A stretch of 64,000 bases of DNA from Mesohalobacter salilacus (GCA_003931895.1 RRZV01000067.1:1-64000); one strand, 5' to 3'; shown: positions 36,998-46,666, numbered from the stretch's first letter. Program-made: numbers and translations. The notes: a model not told the origin generated them from the sequence alone.

Positions 36998-39900
36998 ATG
37001 AGCATTTTAGATAGCGTACTTAAAACATTTGTTGGTGATAAAACCAAGAAAGACCTCAAACAAATATATCCAATTGTTGACCAAATCAAATCCTATGAGT
37101 CTGAGCTTGTAAAGCTTGATTTAGAACAACTTAGGCAAAAAACAACTGATTTTAAAGCTAAAATTAAAGCTGCAAATGCAGAAGAATTTGAAAAAATTGA
37201 TGCACTAAAAAAAGAAGCAGACACATGTGAAGATATTGACGAAAAAGAAAATATTTATACTCAAATAGATGACTTGGAAGAAGTGGTATATGAAAATTCT
37301 GAAAAAGTTTTAGACGAAATTATGCCTGAAGCTTTTGCTGTGGTCAAAGAAACAGCCAAACGCTTTTTTCACAACACCGAATTACGCGTTAAAGCTACAG
37401 AATTTGACCGTGAACTTTCTGCAGAAAAAGACTATATCAGTCTTGATGATGATTACGCTATTTGGTCTAATTCATGGGATGCCGCCGGGAAGCCCATTAC
37501 TTGGGATATGATTCACTATGATGTACAGCTAGTAGGTGGTATTGTGATGCACCAGGGTAAAATTGCAGAAATGCAAACTGGTGAAGGAAAAACTTTAGTG
37601 GCTTCCTTACCAATGTATCTCAACGCCTTAACTGGCAATGGAGTTCACCTGGTTACTGTAAATGATTACCTGGCTAAACGTGACAGTGCTTGGATGGCAC
37701 CAATTTTTCAATTTCACGGCTTGAGTGTAGATTGCATAGACTACTACAAACCTAACTCTGCCGAACGTCGCCGAGCTTATAAATGTGATATTATTTACGG
37801 TACCAATAATGAATTTGGTTTTGACTATCTACGTGATAACATGAGTCATTCAACCGACGACTTAGTGCAACGAAAACACAACTTTGCTATTGTAGATGAA
37901 GTCGATTCTGTTTTAATTGACGAAGCTCGTACACCCTTGATTATTTCTGGTCCAGTACCAAAAGGTGATGTACATGAATACGACGAACTGAAACCTAAAA
38001 TTAATCAACTGGTTGAAATTCAAAGAAAATTTTTAGTTAAAGAACTTGCTGAAGCCAAAAAACTCATTGCCGAAGGAGAAAATAAAGAAGGTGGTCTAAA
38101 ATTGTATCGCGTATATCGTGGTTTACCTAAAAATAAAGCACTTATCAAGTTTTTAAGTGAAGAAGGCATCAAACAACTCTTGCAAAAAACGGAAAACCAT
38201 TACATGCAAGACAACAACCGCGAGATGCCTACTGTCGATAAAGACTTGTATTTTGTAATTGAAGAAAAAAACAATCAAATTGACTTAACCGATAAAGGTG
38301 TCGATTTTCTGTCAGGTGAAGACGATCCTGACTTTTTTGTCATGCCTGAACTCGGAACCGAAATTGCTAAAATTGAAAGCGAAGAGCTAGATAAAGATGA
38401 AGAAATTGCTAAAAAAGAAGAACTTTACAGAGATTTCGGTGTAAAAAGTGAACGCATCCACACTATGCGTCAGTTATTGAAAGCCTACACCTTATTTGAA
38501 AAAGATACCGAATATGTGGTCATGGACAATAAGGTCAAAATTGTCGATGAACAAACGGGGCGTATCATGGATGGTCGCCGCTACTCTGACGGTTTACACC
38601 AAGCCATTGAAGCCAAAGAAAATGTCAAAATTGAGGATGCTACCCAAACTTTTGCTACTGTAACACTTCAGAATTATTTCAGAATGTATAGTAAACTGTC
38701 TGGGATGACAGGTACTGCAGTAACTGAAGCTGGTGAATTTTGGGAAATTTACAAGTTAGATGTTATTGAAATTCCAACCAATAAACCCATTGCTAGAGAC
38801 GACAAGGAAGATATGGTTTATAAAACCAAACGCGAAAAATACAATGCCATTATAGATGATGTGGTCAATTTATCAAAAGCAGGAAGACCGGTATTGATAG
38901 GTACAACTTCTGTTGAAATCTCCGAATTGCTCAGCAAGATGCTCAACATCAGAAAAATTAAGCATAATGTTTTAAATGCGAAGCTACACAAACGCGAAGC
39001 CGATGTTGTGGCAGAAGCTGGAAACAGCGGTGTAGTAACCATAGCTACCAATATGGCTGGTCGTGGTACAGATATTAAGCTTTCTAATGAGGTTAAAAAA
39101 GCTGGCGGTTTAGCCATTGTCGGTACTGAACGCCACGATTCTAGGCGAGTAGACAGACAGTTACGTGGTCGTGCAGGTCGTCAAGGTGACCCTGGAAGTT
39201 CCCAGTTTTATGTTTCACTTGAAGATAATCTTATGCGTTTATTTGGTAGTGAGCGAATTGCCAAACTGATGGACCGCATGGGACTAAAAGAGGGTGAAGT
39301 TATTCAACACAAAATGATTTCAAACTCTATAGAACGCGCTCAGAAAAAAGTAGAAGAAAACAACTTCGGTATTCGTAAACGCTTATTAGAGTATGATGAT
39401 GTCATGAATGCCCAGCGTGAGGTGGTTTATAAACGTCGTTATCATGCTTTGTTTGGTGAACGCTTGCGAATAGATATCGCCAATATGATTTACGATACCA
39501 CTGAAAGTATCGTCAACCTCAACAAACAAGCTGAAGATTATGCCAATTTTGATTTTGAACTCATTCGCTTTTTCTCTATGGAATCGCCTGTTGATGAAAC
39601 AGAATTCAAAAAAATATCTCAAGACAAATTAATTGATAAAGTTTACGAAGAAGCCTACAAGCGATATGAAGAAAAAATGGTCAGAAGCGCTGAACAAGCT
39701 TTTCCTGTAATAAAACAGGTTTATGAAAATCAAGGGGATAAATTTGAGCGTATCGCAGTGCCATTTACAGACGGGCAAAAAACACTTCAAGTGGCTACTA
39801 ATTTGAAAAAAGCCTATGAAAGCAATGGCAAACAGTTGGTCACCGATTTTGAAAAAAATATCACCTTAGCCATTATTGATGAAGCTTGGAAAAACCATTT

Positions 39901-40363
39901 ACGCAAAATGGACGAGCTTAAACAAAGTGTTCAATTGGCAGTACACGAGCAAAAAGACCCGTTATTAATTTACAAATTTGAAGCTTTTGAACTCTTTAAA
40001 GTCATGCTTGATGAAGTGAATAAAGATGTGGTATCGTTCTTGTTTAAAGGCGAACTCCCTGAAAGAGATAATGCAAATATTCAAGAAGCAAGACAAACCC
40101 GAAGACCTGAAAAAGTCCAAACCCGAAAAGATGAGATCCAAAACCTAGATGAACGTGCCGCTGCTGCAAGACAAGCTGGACAAAATGCTAGCGGTCAAGG
40201 GAATCAAGTTGTAGAAACTATTGTAAGAGATAAACCTAAAATTGGGAGAAACGATATCGTGACCATCAAAAATATAGAAACCGGTGAAAACAAAAGTCTA
40301 AAATACAAGAAGGCTATTCCTATGCTCAATCAAGGCCAATGGGTTTTGGTTGACCAAAATTAA
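36998..40363 (+). CDS. secA: Preprotein translocase ATPase SecA
   Basis: An 1121-residue motor that pushes preproteins through SecYEG. Walker A is in MQTGEGKTL, Walker B and the DEAD-like region in IVDEVDSVLIDEARTPLIISG; the second helicase half has the TNMAGRGTDIKL and RQLRGRAGRQGDPGSS blocks. It is longer than the ~900-residue E. coli protein because of acidic/charged insertions (~50-110 and ~330-470), usual in Bacteroidetes. The C-terminus has no SEC-C zinc motif. The small DUF4199 gene follows closely. Confidence 0.98.
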   Translation: MSILDSVLKTFVGDKTKKDLKQIYPIVDQIKSYESELVKLDLEQLRQKTTDFKAKIKAANAEEFEKIDALKKEADTCEDIDEKENIYTQIDDLEEVVYENSEKVLDEIMPEAFAVVKETAKRFFHNTELRVKATEFDRELSAEKDYISLDDDYAIWSNSWDAAGKPITWDMIHYDVQLVGGIVMHQGKIAEMQTGEGKTLVASLPMYLNALTGNGVHLVTVNDYLAKRDSAWMAPIFQFHGLSVDCIDYYKPNSAERRRAYKCDIIYGTNNEFGFDYLRDNMSHSTDDLVQRKHNFAIVDEVDSVLIDEARTPLIISGPVPKGDVHEYDELKPKINQLVEIQRKFLVKELAEAKKLIAEGENKEGGLKLYRVYRGLPKNKALIKFLSEEGIKQLLQKTENHYMQDNNREMPTVDKDLYFVIEEKNNQIDLTDKGVDFLSGEDDPDFFVMPELGTEIAKIESEELDKDEEIAKKEELYRDFGVKSERIHTMRQLLKAYTLFEKDTEYVVMDNKVKIVDEQTGRIMDGRRYSDGLHQAIEAKENVKIEDATQTFATVTLQNYFRMYSKLSGMTGTAVTEAGEFWEIYKLDVIEIPTNKPIARDDKEDMVYKTKREKYNAIIDDVVNLSKAGRPVLIGTTSVEISELLSKMLNIRKIKHNVLNAKLHKREADVVAEAGNSGVVTIATNMAGRGTDIKLSNEVKKAGGLAIVGTERHDSRRVDRQLRGRAGRQGDPGSSQFYVSLEDNLMRLFGSERIAKLMDRMGLKEGEVIQHKMISNSIERAQKKVEENNFGIRKRLLEYDDVMNAQREVVYKRRYHALFGERLRIDIANMIYDTTESIVNLNKQAEDYANFDFELIRFFSMESPVDETEFKKISQDKLIDKVYEEAYKRYEEKMVRSAEQAFPVIKQVYENQGDKFERIAVPFTDGQKTLQVATNLKKAYESNGKQLVTDFEKNITLAIIDEAWKNHLRKMDELKQSVQLAVHEQKDPLLIYKFEAFELFKVMLDEVNKDVVSFLFKGELPERDNANIQEARQTRRPEKVQTRKDEIQNLDERAAAARQAGQNASGQGNQVVETIVRDKPKIGRNDIVTIKNIETGENKSLKYKKAIPMLNQGQWVLVDQN

Positions 40364-40376
40364 GCCCGTAAAACGC

Positions 40377-40865
40377 ATGGAAAAATTTAAAATTGAATTT
40401 AAATGGGCATCAATCTTTACAGGTATTAATCTGATTTGGGTTTATCTCGAAAAGTATTTAGGCTTACACAATGAGCATATTAGCTACCATTCCATAGTCA
40501 GTTTAATCATGTTACTGCCTCTAAGTTTTTGTATTTTTATGAGTTTAAAACAAAAACGTCAAGAGTATTATAAAGGCGAAATGACCTGGCAAAAGGCCTT
40601 TTTTTCTGGCTCATTGCTAAGTTTGTTAGTCGCTGGCTTATCACCTGGACCCATTTATGTGATGACACAATACGTCTCGCCAGACTTTTTTGAAGTGGCA
40701 AAAACTGCCAGCGCAGATAGAGGTGTGCCTCTTGAGTTAACTAAGCAACTTTTTAATTTAAATACTTATATCAGTCAAGCCATTATGTTCTACTTAGCTT
40801 TTGGGGTTATGATTTCTGCTATTGTTGGATTAATTGTAAAACGAAATTCAACTCAAAAATCATGA
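40377..40865 (+). CDS. DUF4199-family membrane protein
   Basis: A 162-residue membrane protein with four helices (~10-28, ~40-58, ~75-95, ~135-157). The layout of helices, a GEMTWQKAFFSGSLLSL loop and AKTASADRGVPLEL fit DUF4199, a small Bacteroidetes family of unknown function. The frame is open from a TTG at 40350 inside secA; the ATG at 40377, 13 bp after the secA stop, is the better start. It may be co-transcribed with secA. Confidence 0.82.
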   Translation: MEKFKIEFKWASIFTGINLIWVYLEKYLGLHNEHISYHSIVSLIMLLPLSFCIFMSLKQKRQEYYKGEMTWQKAFFSGSLLSLLVAGLSPGPIYVMTQYVSPDFFEVAKTASADRGVPLELTKQLFNLNTYISQAIMFYLAFGVMISAIVGLIVKRNSTQKS

Positions 40866-40921
40866 TTTTCAATATAAGTTTAAGCTAAGTTTTACGACTA
40901 CAAGTCAATAAATAATAGCAA

Positions 40922-41221
40922 ATGAACTCAAATTTCAATAACATTATCAAAAGTGAAACTCCAGTATTAATTGACTTTCATGCCGACTGGTGTGGTCCAT
41001 GTAAAATGTTAACACCAATTTTAAAAGAGGTTAAAAGTGAGTTGAAAGATAACATCAAAATCATTAAAATAGATGTAGATAAAAACCAAAGCTTGGCTTC
41101 TAAATACCAAGTAAGAGGTGTGCCTACCATGATGTTATTTAAAGATGGACAGCAAATGTGGAGACAAAGCGGTGTTTTACAGAAAGAAGATATTATTAAT
41201 GTGATTAATCAACATTCATGA
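40922..41221 (+). CDS. Thioredoxin
   Basis: A 99-residue cytoplasmic thioredoxin. The active site is WCGPCK (in DFHADWCGPCKML), the cis-proline is in VRGVPTMMLF, and the length is that of a single domain with no signal peptide. It is a general disulfide reductant. Its stop overlaps the ATG of the GIN-domain gene by 4 bp, so the two are translationally coupled despite different cell compartments. Confidence 0.93.
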   Translation: MNSNFNNIIKSETPVLIDFHADWCGPCKMLTPILKEVKSELKDNIKIIKIDVDKNQSLASKYQVRGVPTMMLFKDGQQMWRQSGVLQKEDIINVINQHS

Positions 41222-41895
41222 AAAATTTAATTTTAGTTTTAATTGGGTTTATTCAAGTATTAGGCTTAGCGCAAACCGAAGTTGTCATCAACAAAAATAT
41301 CCAAGCCGTTAAAGTCTCAGCTGGTATTCAAGTGGAGTTAATCACCAATGCTCAAGACAATAAAATTGTAGCAGACGAACGTGTGTTAGAAGCGATCAAT
41401 TATAAAGTTGACGACTATGAACTCAAAATAGGTCTATCGCTAGGCACTATATTTGACGGTGATTTTCCTTTAAAACTTAAAGTATTTACTAAAAATATTG
41501 ACCGCCTCAATGCGGTGCAAGGCTCTACAGTAGAAATTAAAAACTTGATTAAAGCAGATCAGTTTTTTATACGAGCTACAGAAGGTTCTATTGTATCAGG
41601 AGAATTTAAAACCCAGTCTTTAGAACTTAAGGCACTCTCTGGTGGTATTATAGACATTAGAGGCAAAAGTAAGAGTCAGGATGTATTAGTCAATACTGGT
41701 GGAGAATACAAAGGACGCAACTTAAAAACTGAAAACACAAAAGTTAAAGTGACCTACGGCGGTAATTCTACTGTGTTTGCTTCAGAAAACTGCGAAGCCC
41801 AGATTGTTGTTGGTGGTCAAATTGACGTTTACGGCAGTCCAAAGTATGTGAATGAAAAAACTACTTTTGGTGGCAATATCGATATTATAGATTAA
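41218..41895 (+). CDS. GIN-domain (DUF2807) secreted protein
   Basis: A 225-residue exported protein: signal peptide 1-~19 (to LGLAQ), then a right-handed beta-helix-like adhesin fold (DUF2807, head GIN domain) with repeated short strands such as VQGSTVEIKNLI, KALSGGIIDIRG and TYGGNSTVF. The family is widespread in Bacteroidetes and not functionally defined. It overlaps the thioredoxin gene by 4 bp. After it comes a 289-bp AT-rich gap. Confidence 0.87.
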   Translation: MKNLILVLIGFIQVLGLAQTEVVINKNIQAVKVSAGIQVELITNAQDNKIVADERVLEAINYKVDDYELKIGLSLGTIFDGDFPLKLKVFTKNIDRLNAVQGSTVEIKNLIKADQFFIRATEGSIVSGEFKTQSLELKALSGGIIDIRGKSKSQDVLVNTGGEYKGRNLKTENTKVKVTYGGNSTVFASENCEAQIVVGGQIDVYGSPKYVNEKTTFGGNIDIID

Positions 41896-42136
41896 GTGTT
41901 TTGTGAAATTTTTAAGGTATAAGTTTTTTAAAAAGTTAGTCATACCCCCTTTTTTTGAAAAGGTTTAATGATTTATAATACAATTATTTTTTGTTGTACC
42001 ACTTAATTTTTACTCCCTAAATCTTATAATTAGCATGAAAATCGCTATATAATAAAAATGAACTTTATTTGTTTTTTGTTATTATGATAATTTTATTACG
42101 CTAAAATTAATTTTTTAATACTTATTTAGCATATTA

Positions 42137-42165
42137 TTGTATTTATTATTGTTATTTTAGGTTTG
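42137..42165 (+). promoter_or_regulatory. Promoter of the small secreted protein (TTG-N18-TAGGTTTG)
   Basis: TTG is at 42137-42139 and TAGGTTTG at 42158-42165, 18 bp apart and 19 bp before the ATG at 42185. Upstream, 41896-42136 is very AT-rich non-coding DNA in which I see no other feature. Confidence 0.65.
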
Positions 42166-42184
42166 AATATTAAAACAAAACAAA

Positions 42185-42547
42185 ATGAAAAACTATATTA
42201 TTATATTTTTAGCTTTAAGTTTATTTACTAAAATTAATAGTTATGCTCAAAATTCAAATCTAAATTTTGATGAAGGTGAAGTTTTTACTATTGCTGAAGT
42301 CTCAGACAATAATTATGAATATATTAATTTTCCTAAACCAAATTTTATTATTAAAAAAGGGGGCATTCCAGATTTTAAAACTTTAAAAGGTAAGAAAGTA
42401 GAGATAGCTTCTATTAAAAAAAATAAAGTTGGAACTTTAATAGCGAATATAAGGCTTACCTCAAGAGCTTCTTTTTTCAACAGCCACAAATATGTTGAAG
42501 TTAGTATAGAAGATGCTATAAAAAATGGTGAGTTAATTAAGGAGTAA
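42185..42547 (+). CDS. Small secreted protein of unknown function
   Basis: A 120-residue protein with a signal peptide (1-~22, ending NSYAQ). The mature part is ~98 residues, lysine-rich, with alternating short strands (GEVFTIAEVSDNNYEYINF, GKKVEIASIKKNKVGTLIA), suggesting a small beta domain. No family is recognised. It has its own good promoter and stands alone, convergent with the methyltransferase gene 5 bp away, so it is likely a real, separately regulated gene. Confidence 0.72.
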   Translation: MKNYIIIFLALSLFTKINSYAQNSNLNFDEGEVFTIAEVSDNNYEYINFPKPNFIIKKGGIPDFKTLKGKKVEIASIKKNKVGTLIANIRLTSRASFFNSHKYVEVSIEDAIKNGELIKE

Positions 42548-42552
42548 GAATT

Positions 42553-43179
42553 TCAATACTTCTGAAACACAAAATGAATTAAACGAGGAACAGTTTCTTT
42601 GGTTTCCTCATCAAACGATTCTTGGAGGTCTACCAAACTCAAATTATTAAAATTAGCTGCATCGATAAAATCTGAAATGTGATGTGTAAACGTCTCTAAG
42701 ACATGGACTTTATCATCAACCTCAAATCTGGCTTTACTACCTATATATTGTTTAAACGGGTGCAATTCACTAATATAGAATAAGCCTTTTGAATTTAATT
42801 TTCTATAGACTTGTTGAAACAAGTTATTTAAATCTTGAATATGCTCCAAAACTAAATTGACACTAATTAAATCTGCAAAAGAATCTTCAACTGGCCAGAT
42901 CTTAAGTAAATTAGCTTTTTTGAAATGGACGTGCTTTAAGTTAATTTTTTCTTGAGCTAAATTGAGCATTTTTTCTGAAAAATCAATTGCAATAACTTTT
43001 TGTGCTCTTTCAGCAAAATATGTTGTGTTCTTTCCACTTCCACATCCCAACTCTAAAACATTTTTAAAATCGTACTGCTTAAGAATTTCTCGGGTTTTCT
43101 TCTGATCTAAATCTCTGGTTTTATTAAGATTGGTATCGTATTGACTAGCCCATTGGTTGTAGGCTTCTTCAGTTTTCAT
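42553..43179 (-). CDS. Class I SAM-dependent methyltransferase
   Basis: A 208-residue cytoplasmic methyltransferase. Motif I is VLELGCGSGKNT, followed by VIAIDFSEKML (acidic residue binding the SAM ribose) and DLISVNLVLEHI (motif IV region). It resembles small-molecule/ubiquinone-type methyltransferases (Methyltransf_11/25). The substrate is unknown. It starts 1 bp after the stop of the M23 peptidase gene on the same strand and is probably co-transcribed with it. Confidence 0.88.
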   Translation of the reverse strand: MKTEEAYNQWASQYDTNLNKTRDLDQKKTREILKQYDFKNVLELGCGSGKNTTYFAERAQKVIAIDFSEKMLNLAQEKINLKHVHFKKANLLKIWPVEDSFADLISVNLVLEHIQDLNNLFQQVYRKLNSKGLFYISELHPFKQYIGSKARFEVDDKVHVLETFTHHISDFIDAANFNNLSLVDLQESFDEETKETVPRLIHFVFQKY

Positions 43180-43180
43180 A

Positions 43181-44458
43181 TTAAGAACTGCTATTGGCGA
43201 CTTGAGTTTCCATTTCTAAAAAATCTTGATCTAACTTTGTTTTTAAATTTGAAATAAATTCAAAATAAGAAGACTTAATAGATTCAGGCATAGGTTTAGC
43301 ATCTGGCAAATCCTGCTTATAAGGATCAACTTGGCGACCGTGAACCCAAAATCTATAGCAAACATGTGGACCTGTAGCAAGACCTGTACTACCCACATAA
43401 CCAATAACTTCACCTTGTTTTACACGTTGACCAACTTTTACAGCGCGTTTAGTCATGTGCAAATATTGAGTTGTGTACTTGTTAGTATGCTTAATTTTAA
43501 CATAATTCCCATTGCCTCGGGTATAGCTAGATTTAATAACGACACCATCAGCGGTAGACCAAATTGGTGTTCCACGAGAAGCAGCATAATCAGTTCCTTT
43601 GTGGGCTTTCCATCGTCTTTGGACAGGATGAAATCTTCTAGGACTATATCGCGAAGAAATACGTGAATATTGAACTGGTGCTTTTAAGAAAAATCGTCTT
43701 AGCGTTTTAGCATTTTCATCAAAATATTCAGTTCTTCCTGTAAGAGAATCAACTTCGTATTCAAATGCGTAATAGGGTTCATTTTCGTGAATAAAAACTA
43801 CAGCATCAACGCTTTCTAGACCAGCGTAAATACTGTCATTAATGTATTTTTCTTTAAAAACAATTTTAAATTGGTCTCCTTTTTGAATTCTAAAGAAATC
43901 TATGGTCCATTGGTAAATATCAGCCAAGCGGTTGGTCAGCATATAATCTAAACCTGCTTCGTCTATGGTTAAAGATAGAGAAGAATTGATAACGCCAGAA
44001 GCTGTCCTTGTTTTAATAGTTACGGGTTTTTTGGCTCTTTCAGCATAAATGCTATCGCCTAAAAAAACTTTGGTATAATCTATTTTATTATGCTCGTAGA
44101 TAAATGCGTAGGGCTTGGCTAGACTATCCTTGTTTTTTAAAATTGTATAAGGTTTGCCAACATTAATACGTTTAAAGTCAAAAATAGTATCTGGAATGCT
44201 TTGCGTAATCTGATAAACTTCTCTGGGTGTTACACCATGTTTATCCATAATAGAACCAAAAAAGTCACCTTTGGAAACAGTATCATTAACCACCTCATAA
44301 TGCTTAAGTGTAAACCCATAAGCTTTTATAGTTTTTTCAACCGGAGCCTTAGCTATCTGGGATTCCTCTTTAGTGTTGGTATCCGTCGTTGAGTTGTTGT
44401 TTTGACAACTAAAAACCAATATAAAGGGACACAAAAAAGCTAAATATATTTTAATCAT
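43181..44458 (-). CDS. M23-family peptidase lipoprotein
   Basis: A 425-residue envelope protein. The signal peptide ends at ILVFSC (lipidated C18). The middle (~45-270) has OapA/LysM-like features (KGDFFGSIMDKHGVTPREVYQI). The LytM/M23 domain (~275-395) has the first zinc motif intact in HKGTDYAA (HxxxD), but the second reads GPHVCYRFW: the usual HxH is HxC, so a cysteine would have to serve as the third zinc ligand. It probably cuts peptidoglycan cross-links. TAACTTTG box 22 bp upstream. Confidence 0.88.
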   Translation of the reverse strand: MIKIYLAFLCPFILVFSCQNNNSTTDTNTKEESQIAKAPVEKTIKAYGFTLKHYEVVNDTVSKGDFFGSIMDKHGVTPREVYQITQSIPDTIFDFKRINVGKPYTILKNKDSLAKPYAFIYEHNKIDYTKVFLGDSIYAERAKKPVTIKTRTASGVINSSLSLTIDEAGLDYMLTNRLADIYQWTIDFFRIQKGDQFKIVFKEKYINDSIYAGLESVDAVVFIHENEPYYAFEYEVDSLTGRTEYFDENAKTLRRFFLKAPVQYSRISSRYSPRRFHPVQRRWKAHKGTDYAASRGTPIWSTADGVVIKSSYTRGNGNYVKIKHTNKYTTQYLHMTKRAVKVGQRVKQGEVIGYVGSTGLATGPHVCYRFWVHGRQVDPYKQDLPDAKPMPESIKSSYFEFISNLKTKLDQDFLEMETQVANSSS

Positions 44459-44480
44459 GAAATTCTGTTTATAACTTTTG

Positions 44481-44488
44481 CAAAGTTA
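44481..44488 (-). promoter_or_regulatory. Candidate -7 box TAACTTTG for the M23 peptidase gene
   Basis: It matches TAnnTTTG on the minus strand, 22 bp upstream of the start at 44458. Confidence 0.45.
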
Positions 44489-44516
44489 GTAAATTAGAAG
44501 TTTGTGGCAGGCTAAC

Positions 44517-44774
44517 TTAGTAGTCAGAATTAACTTTTTCCTTGATTTCTTCTAAATCTTTTATATCTAAAACCTTATAGTCTTTTTTCTTAAAAATATT
44601 TGTCAGCAAACTATTTTTTGAATTATATTTTTTACAACGTTCACAATAAGAGATATGCATTTTAAGTTTTAATCTTTCCCAAAAACTGGCTTCACCATAC
44701 TGCATTTTATCACTGTAGTGTGCTATTTCTTGACAAGACTTTGGGATATTTTCTTCTGAATATTTTTGACTCAT
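44517..44774 (-). CDS. Small zinc-finger protein, putative anti-sigma factor
   Basis: An 85-residue soluble protein. The HISYCERCKKY segment is an HxxxCxxC motif as in zf-HC2/ZAS anti-sigma domains, and an upstream Cys/His pair (SCQEIAHY) could complete the site. It lies 13 bp after the ECF sigma gene on the same strand, the classic sigma/anti-sigma arrangement. With no transmembrane segment it would be a cytoplasmic sensor, for example of redox or zinc. Function is inferred from motif and neighbour. Confidence 0.75.
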   Translation of the reverse strand: MSQKYSEENIPKSCQEIAHYSDKMQYGEASFWERLKLKMHISYCERCKKYNSKNSLLTNIFKKKDYKVLDIKDLEEIKEKVNSDY

Positions 44775-44787
44775 TTACTCTTTAAAT

Positions 44788-45345
44788 TTAATTCTTAAAC
44801 CAGCTACTATCCATACAGTCAGCTAAAGATTTTCTCGCTCTATGAATAATTACCCATAAATTAGACGGTGTAATATCAAAAACATTACATATGGCTTCGG
44901 TATCGTAGTCTTGAATGGTTTTCATTCTAAAAATTTGTGCCTGTTTTTCATTAATAGTCTCAAGACAATTTTCTATAGCTAAGCCTAATTCCGAGTTTTC
45001 AATATTATCCTCTGCTGTTTTATCAGAATGATCGGCAACTCTTTCTTCTAGCCAATCGCCCTCTTGATCCTCTGAAGTATAATCCATCTTGACCTCAGCT
45101 TTACCCTTTTTAGAGTTTATTTTTCTATAGTGGTCTATAATTTTATGTTTTAAAATAGACACCAACCAAGTGCGTTCAGTAGAATCGCCTTTAAAATTAT
45201 CTTTAGATTTTAAACCGGCTAAGAATGTTTCTGAAATCAAATCTTTAGCAATTTCAGCATCATTCACCCTTGTAATGGCAAAGTTAAACAAGTAATTAGA
45301 ATACTTATCTACCCAAGATTTAGGAGAAAGTTTTTTATCTGGCAT
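44788..45345 (-). CDS. ECF-type RNA polymerase sigma factor
   Basis: A 185-residue sigma-70 family factor. Region 2 (~10-85) has YLFNFAITRVNDAEIAKDLISETFL and the promoter-melting segment KGDSTERTWLVSILKHKIIDHYR; region 4 (~115-180) ends in a helix-turn-helix with TEAICNVFDITPSNLWVIIHRARK. Regions 1.1 and 3 are absent, as expected for ECF factors. The putative anti-sigma gene follows after 13 bp. Target promoters are unknown. Confidence 0.92.
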   Translation of the reverse strand: MPDKKLSPKSWVDKYSNYLFNFAITRVNDAEIAKDLISETFLAGLKSKDNFKGDSTERTWLVSILKHKIIDHYRKINSKKGKAEVKMDYTSEDQEGDWLEERVADHSDKTAEDNIENSELGLAIENCLETINEKQAQIFRMKTIQDYDTEAICNVFDITPSNLWVIIHRARKSLADCMDSSWFKN

Positions 45346-45411
45346 AATGTTAAATTAAAATCTAAAATTAGTAGTTTTAAACCATTAAAACTTTAATAAA
45401 TTCTTAAAATT

Positions 45412-46650
45412 TTGAAGGCTGCAAAAATTCTTATTTTGGGCTTACAATATCCAGAGCCGCAATCGACTGCAGCAGGGTCGCGAATGCTTCAAGTTATATC
45501 TCTATTACAGTCTTTTGGTTGTGAATTGCATTTTGCAACTACACAACCTAAAACCGAGCTTTCATCAGATTTAAACAGCTTAAATATAATGACTTATACT
45601 ATCAAGGTTAACGATGATAGTTTTGATGATTTTATCAAAACTCTACAACCTGAAGCCGTGATTTTTGACCGCTTTATTACAGAAGAACAATTTGGTTGGC
45701 GTGTTGATGAACATTGTCCAAGAGCTTTAAAAATTTTAGACACCGAAGACTTACATTTTTTAAGAGAATGGCGGGAAACACAAATAAAATCGAAGCAAAC
45801 TACTGAACTACCAAAACACCTCACCGACAAAGCTAAACGCGAAATAGCAGCGATATATCGTTGCGATTGGTCATTGATGATTTCTAAAGTTGAAATTGAA
45901 ATTTTGAGCAAAACTTATGGAATCCCAAAAGAAATGTTGTTTTACTTACCTTTTGTATATAACACAAAAAAAGCATTGAAAAGTGATTATCCTGATTATG
46001 GTCAACGCTCTCATTTTTTGAGTATAGGCAACTTTAAGCACAAGCCTAATTTAGATATGGTGAATTATTTGTATCGAAGTATTTGGCCTAAAATTCACCA
46101 AACTTTACCCCAAGCCGAGTGGCATATATATGGTGCGTATTGTCCTGAATCTATTCAGCAACTTCACAGCCCTAAAAAAGGTATCATTGTAAAAGGTCGA
46201 GCAAATGAGGTATTGTCGACTTTAGAACAATACCGAGTCATGCTAGCGCCATTGCGCTTTGGGGCTGGATTAAAAGGAAAATGTTTTGATAGTATGCTTG
46301 CAGGCACTCCTTCAATAACCACACCTATTGGCGCTGAGGGTATTTCTGAAAATAAAGATTGGCCTGGCTTTGTAGAAGACCAACCTGAAGCTTTTGCTCA
46401 AAAAGCTACTGAATTATATACCAATGAGAGTCTGTGGAAAGAAAATCAGAAAAAGGGTATTGATTTGCTTCAAAAAGACTTTAAAATCCAGAATTATAAA
46501 GATAGTTTTAAAACAAAAATTAACAGTAGTTATCAAGACTTAGACCTTTATCGTCAACGTAATATGGTTGGACAACTCTTAAAACACCATCATCAGCGTA
46601 GTACAAAGTTTATGTCGCTTTGGATAGAAGCGAAGAATACATTATCTTAG
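45412..46650 (+). CDS. GT-B glycosyltransferase (group 1-like)
   Basis: A 412-residue protein with two Rossmann-like halves. The N-terminal ILILGLQYPEPQSTAAGSRM and the C-terminal LRFGAGLKGKCFDSMLAGTPSITT blocks fit family 4-like (group 1) glycosyltransferases; the latter holds the nucleotide-sugar site. The start codon is TTG, giving MKAAKILILG; no ATG precedes the first strand. The aminotransferase gene follows after 16 bp. Donor and acceptor are unknown. Confidence 0.8.
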   Translation: MKAAKILILGLQYPEPQSTAAGSRMLQVISLLQSFGCELHFATTQPKTELSSDLNSLNIMTYTIKVNDDSFDDFIKTLQPEAVIFDRFITEEQFGWRVDEHCPRALKILDTEDLHFLREWRETQIKSKQTTELPKHLTDKAKREIAAIYRCDWSLMISKVEIEILSKTYGIPKEMLFYLPFVYNTKKALKSDYPDYGQRSHFLSIGNFKHKPNLDMVNYLYRSIWPKIHQTLPQAEWHIYGAYCPESIQQLHSPKKGIIVKGRANEVLSTLEQYRVMLAPLRFGAGLKGKCFDSMLAGTPSITTPIGAEGISENKDWPGFVEDQPEAFAQKATELYTNESLWKENQKKGIDLLQKDFKIQNYKDSFKTKINSSYQDLDLYRQRNMVGQLLKHHHQRSTKFMSLWIEAKNTLS

Positions 46651-46666
46651 AAAAAATTGAAATTTT

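Noticed and set aside
41896-42136. Small RNA or missed gene in the AT-rich gap after the GIN-domain gene
   Set aside because: No open frame with a plausible start, no stable stems and no recognised motif; only the promoter at its end is supported.
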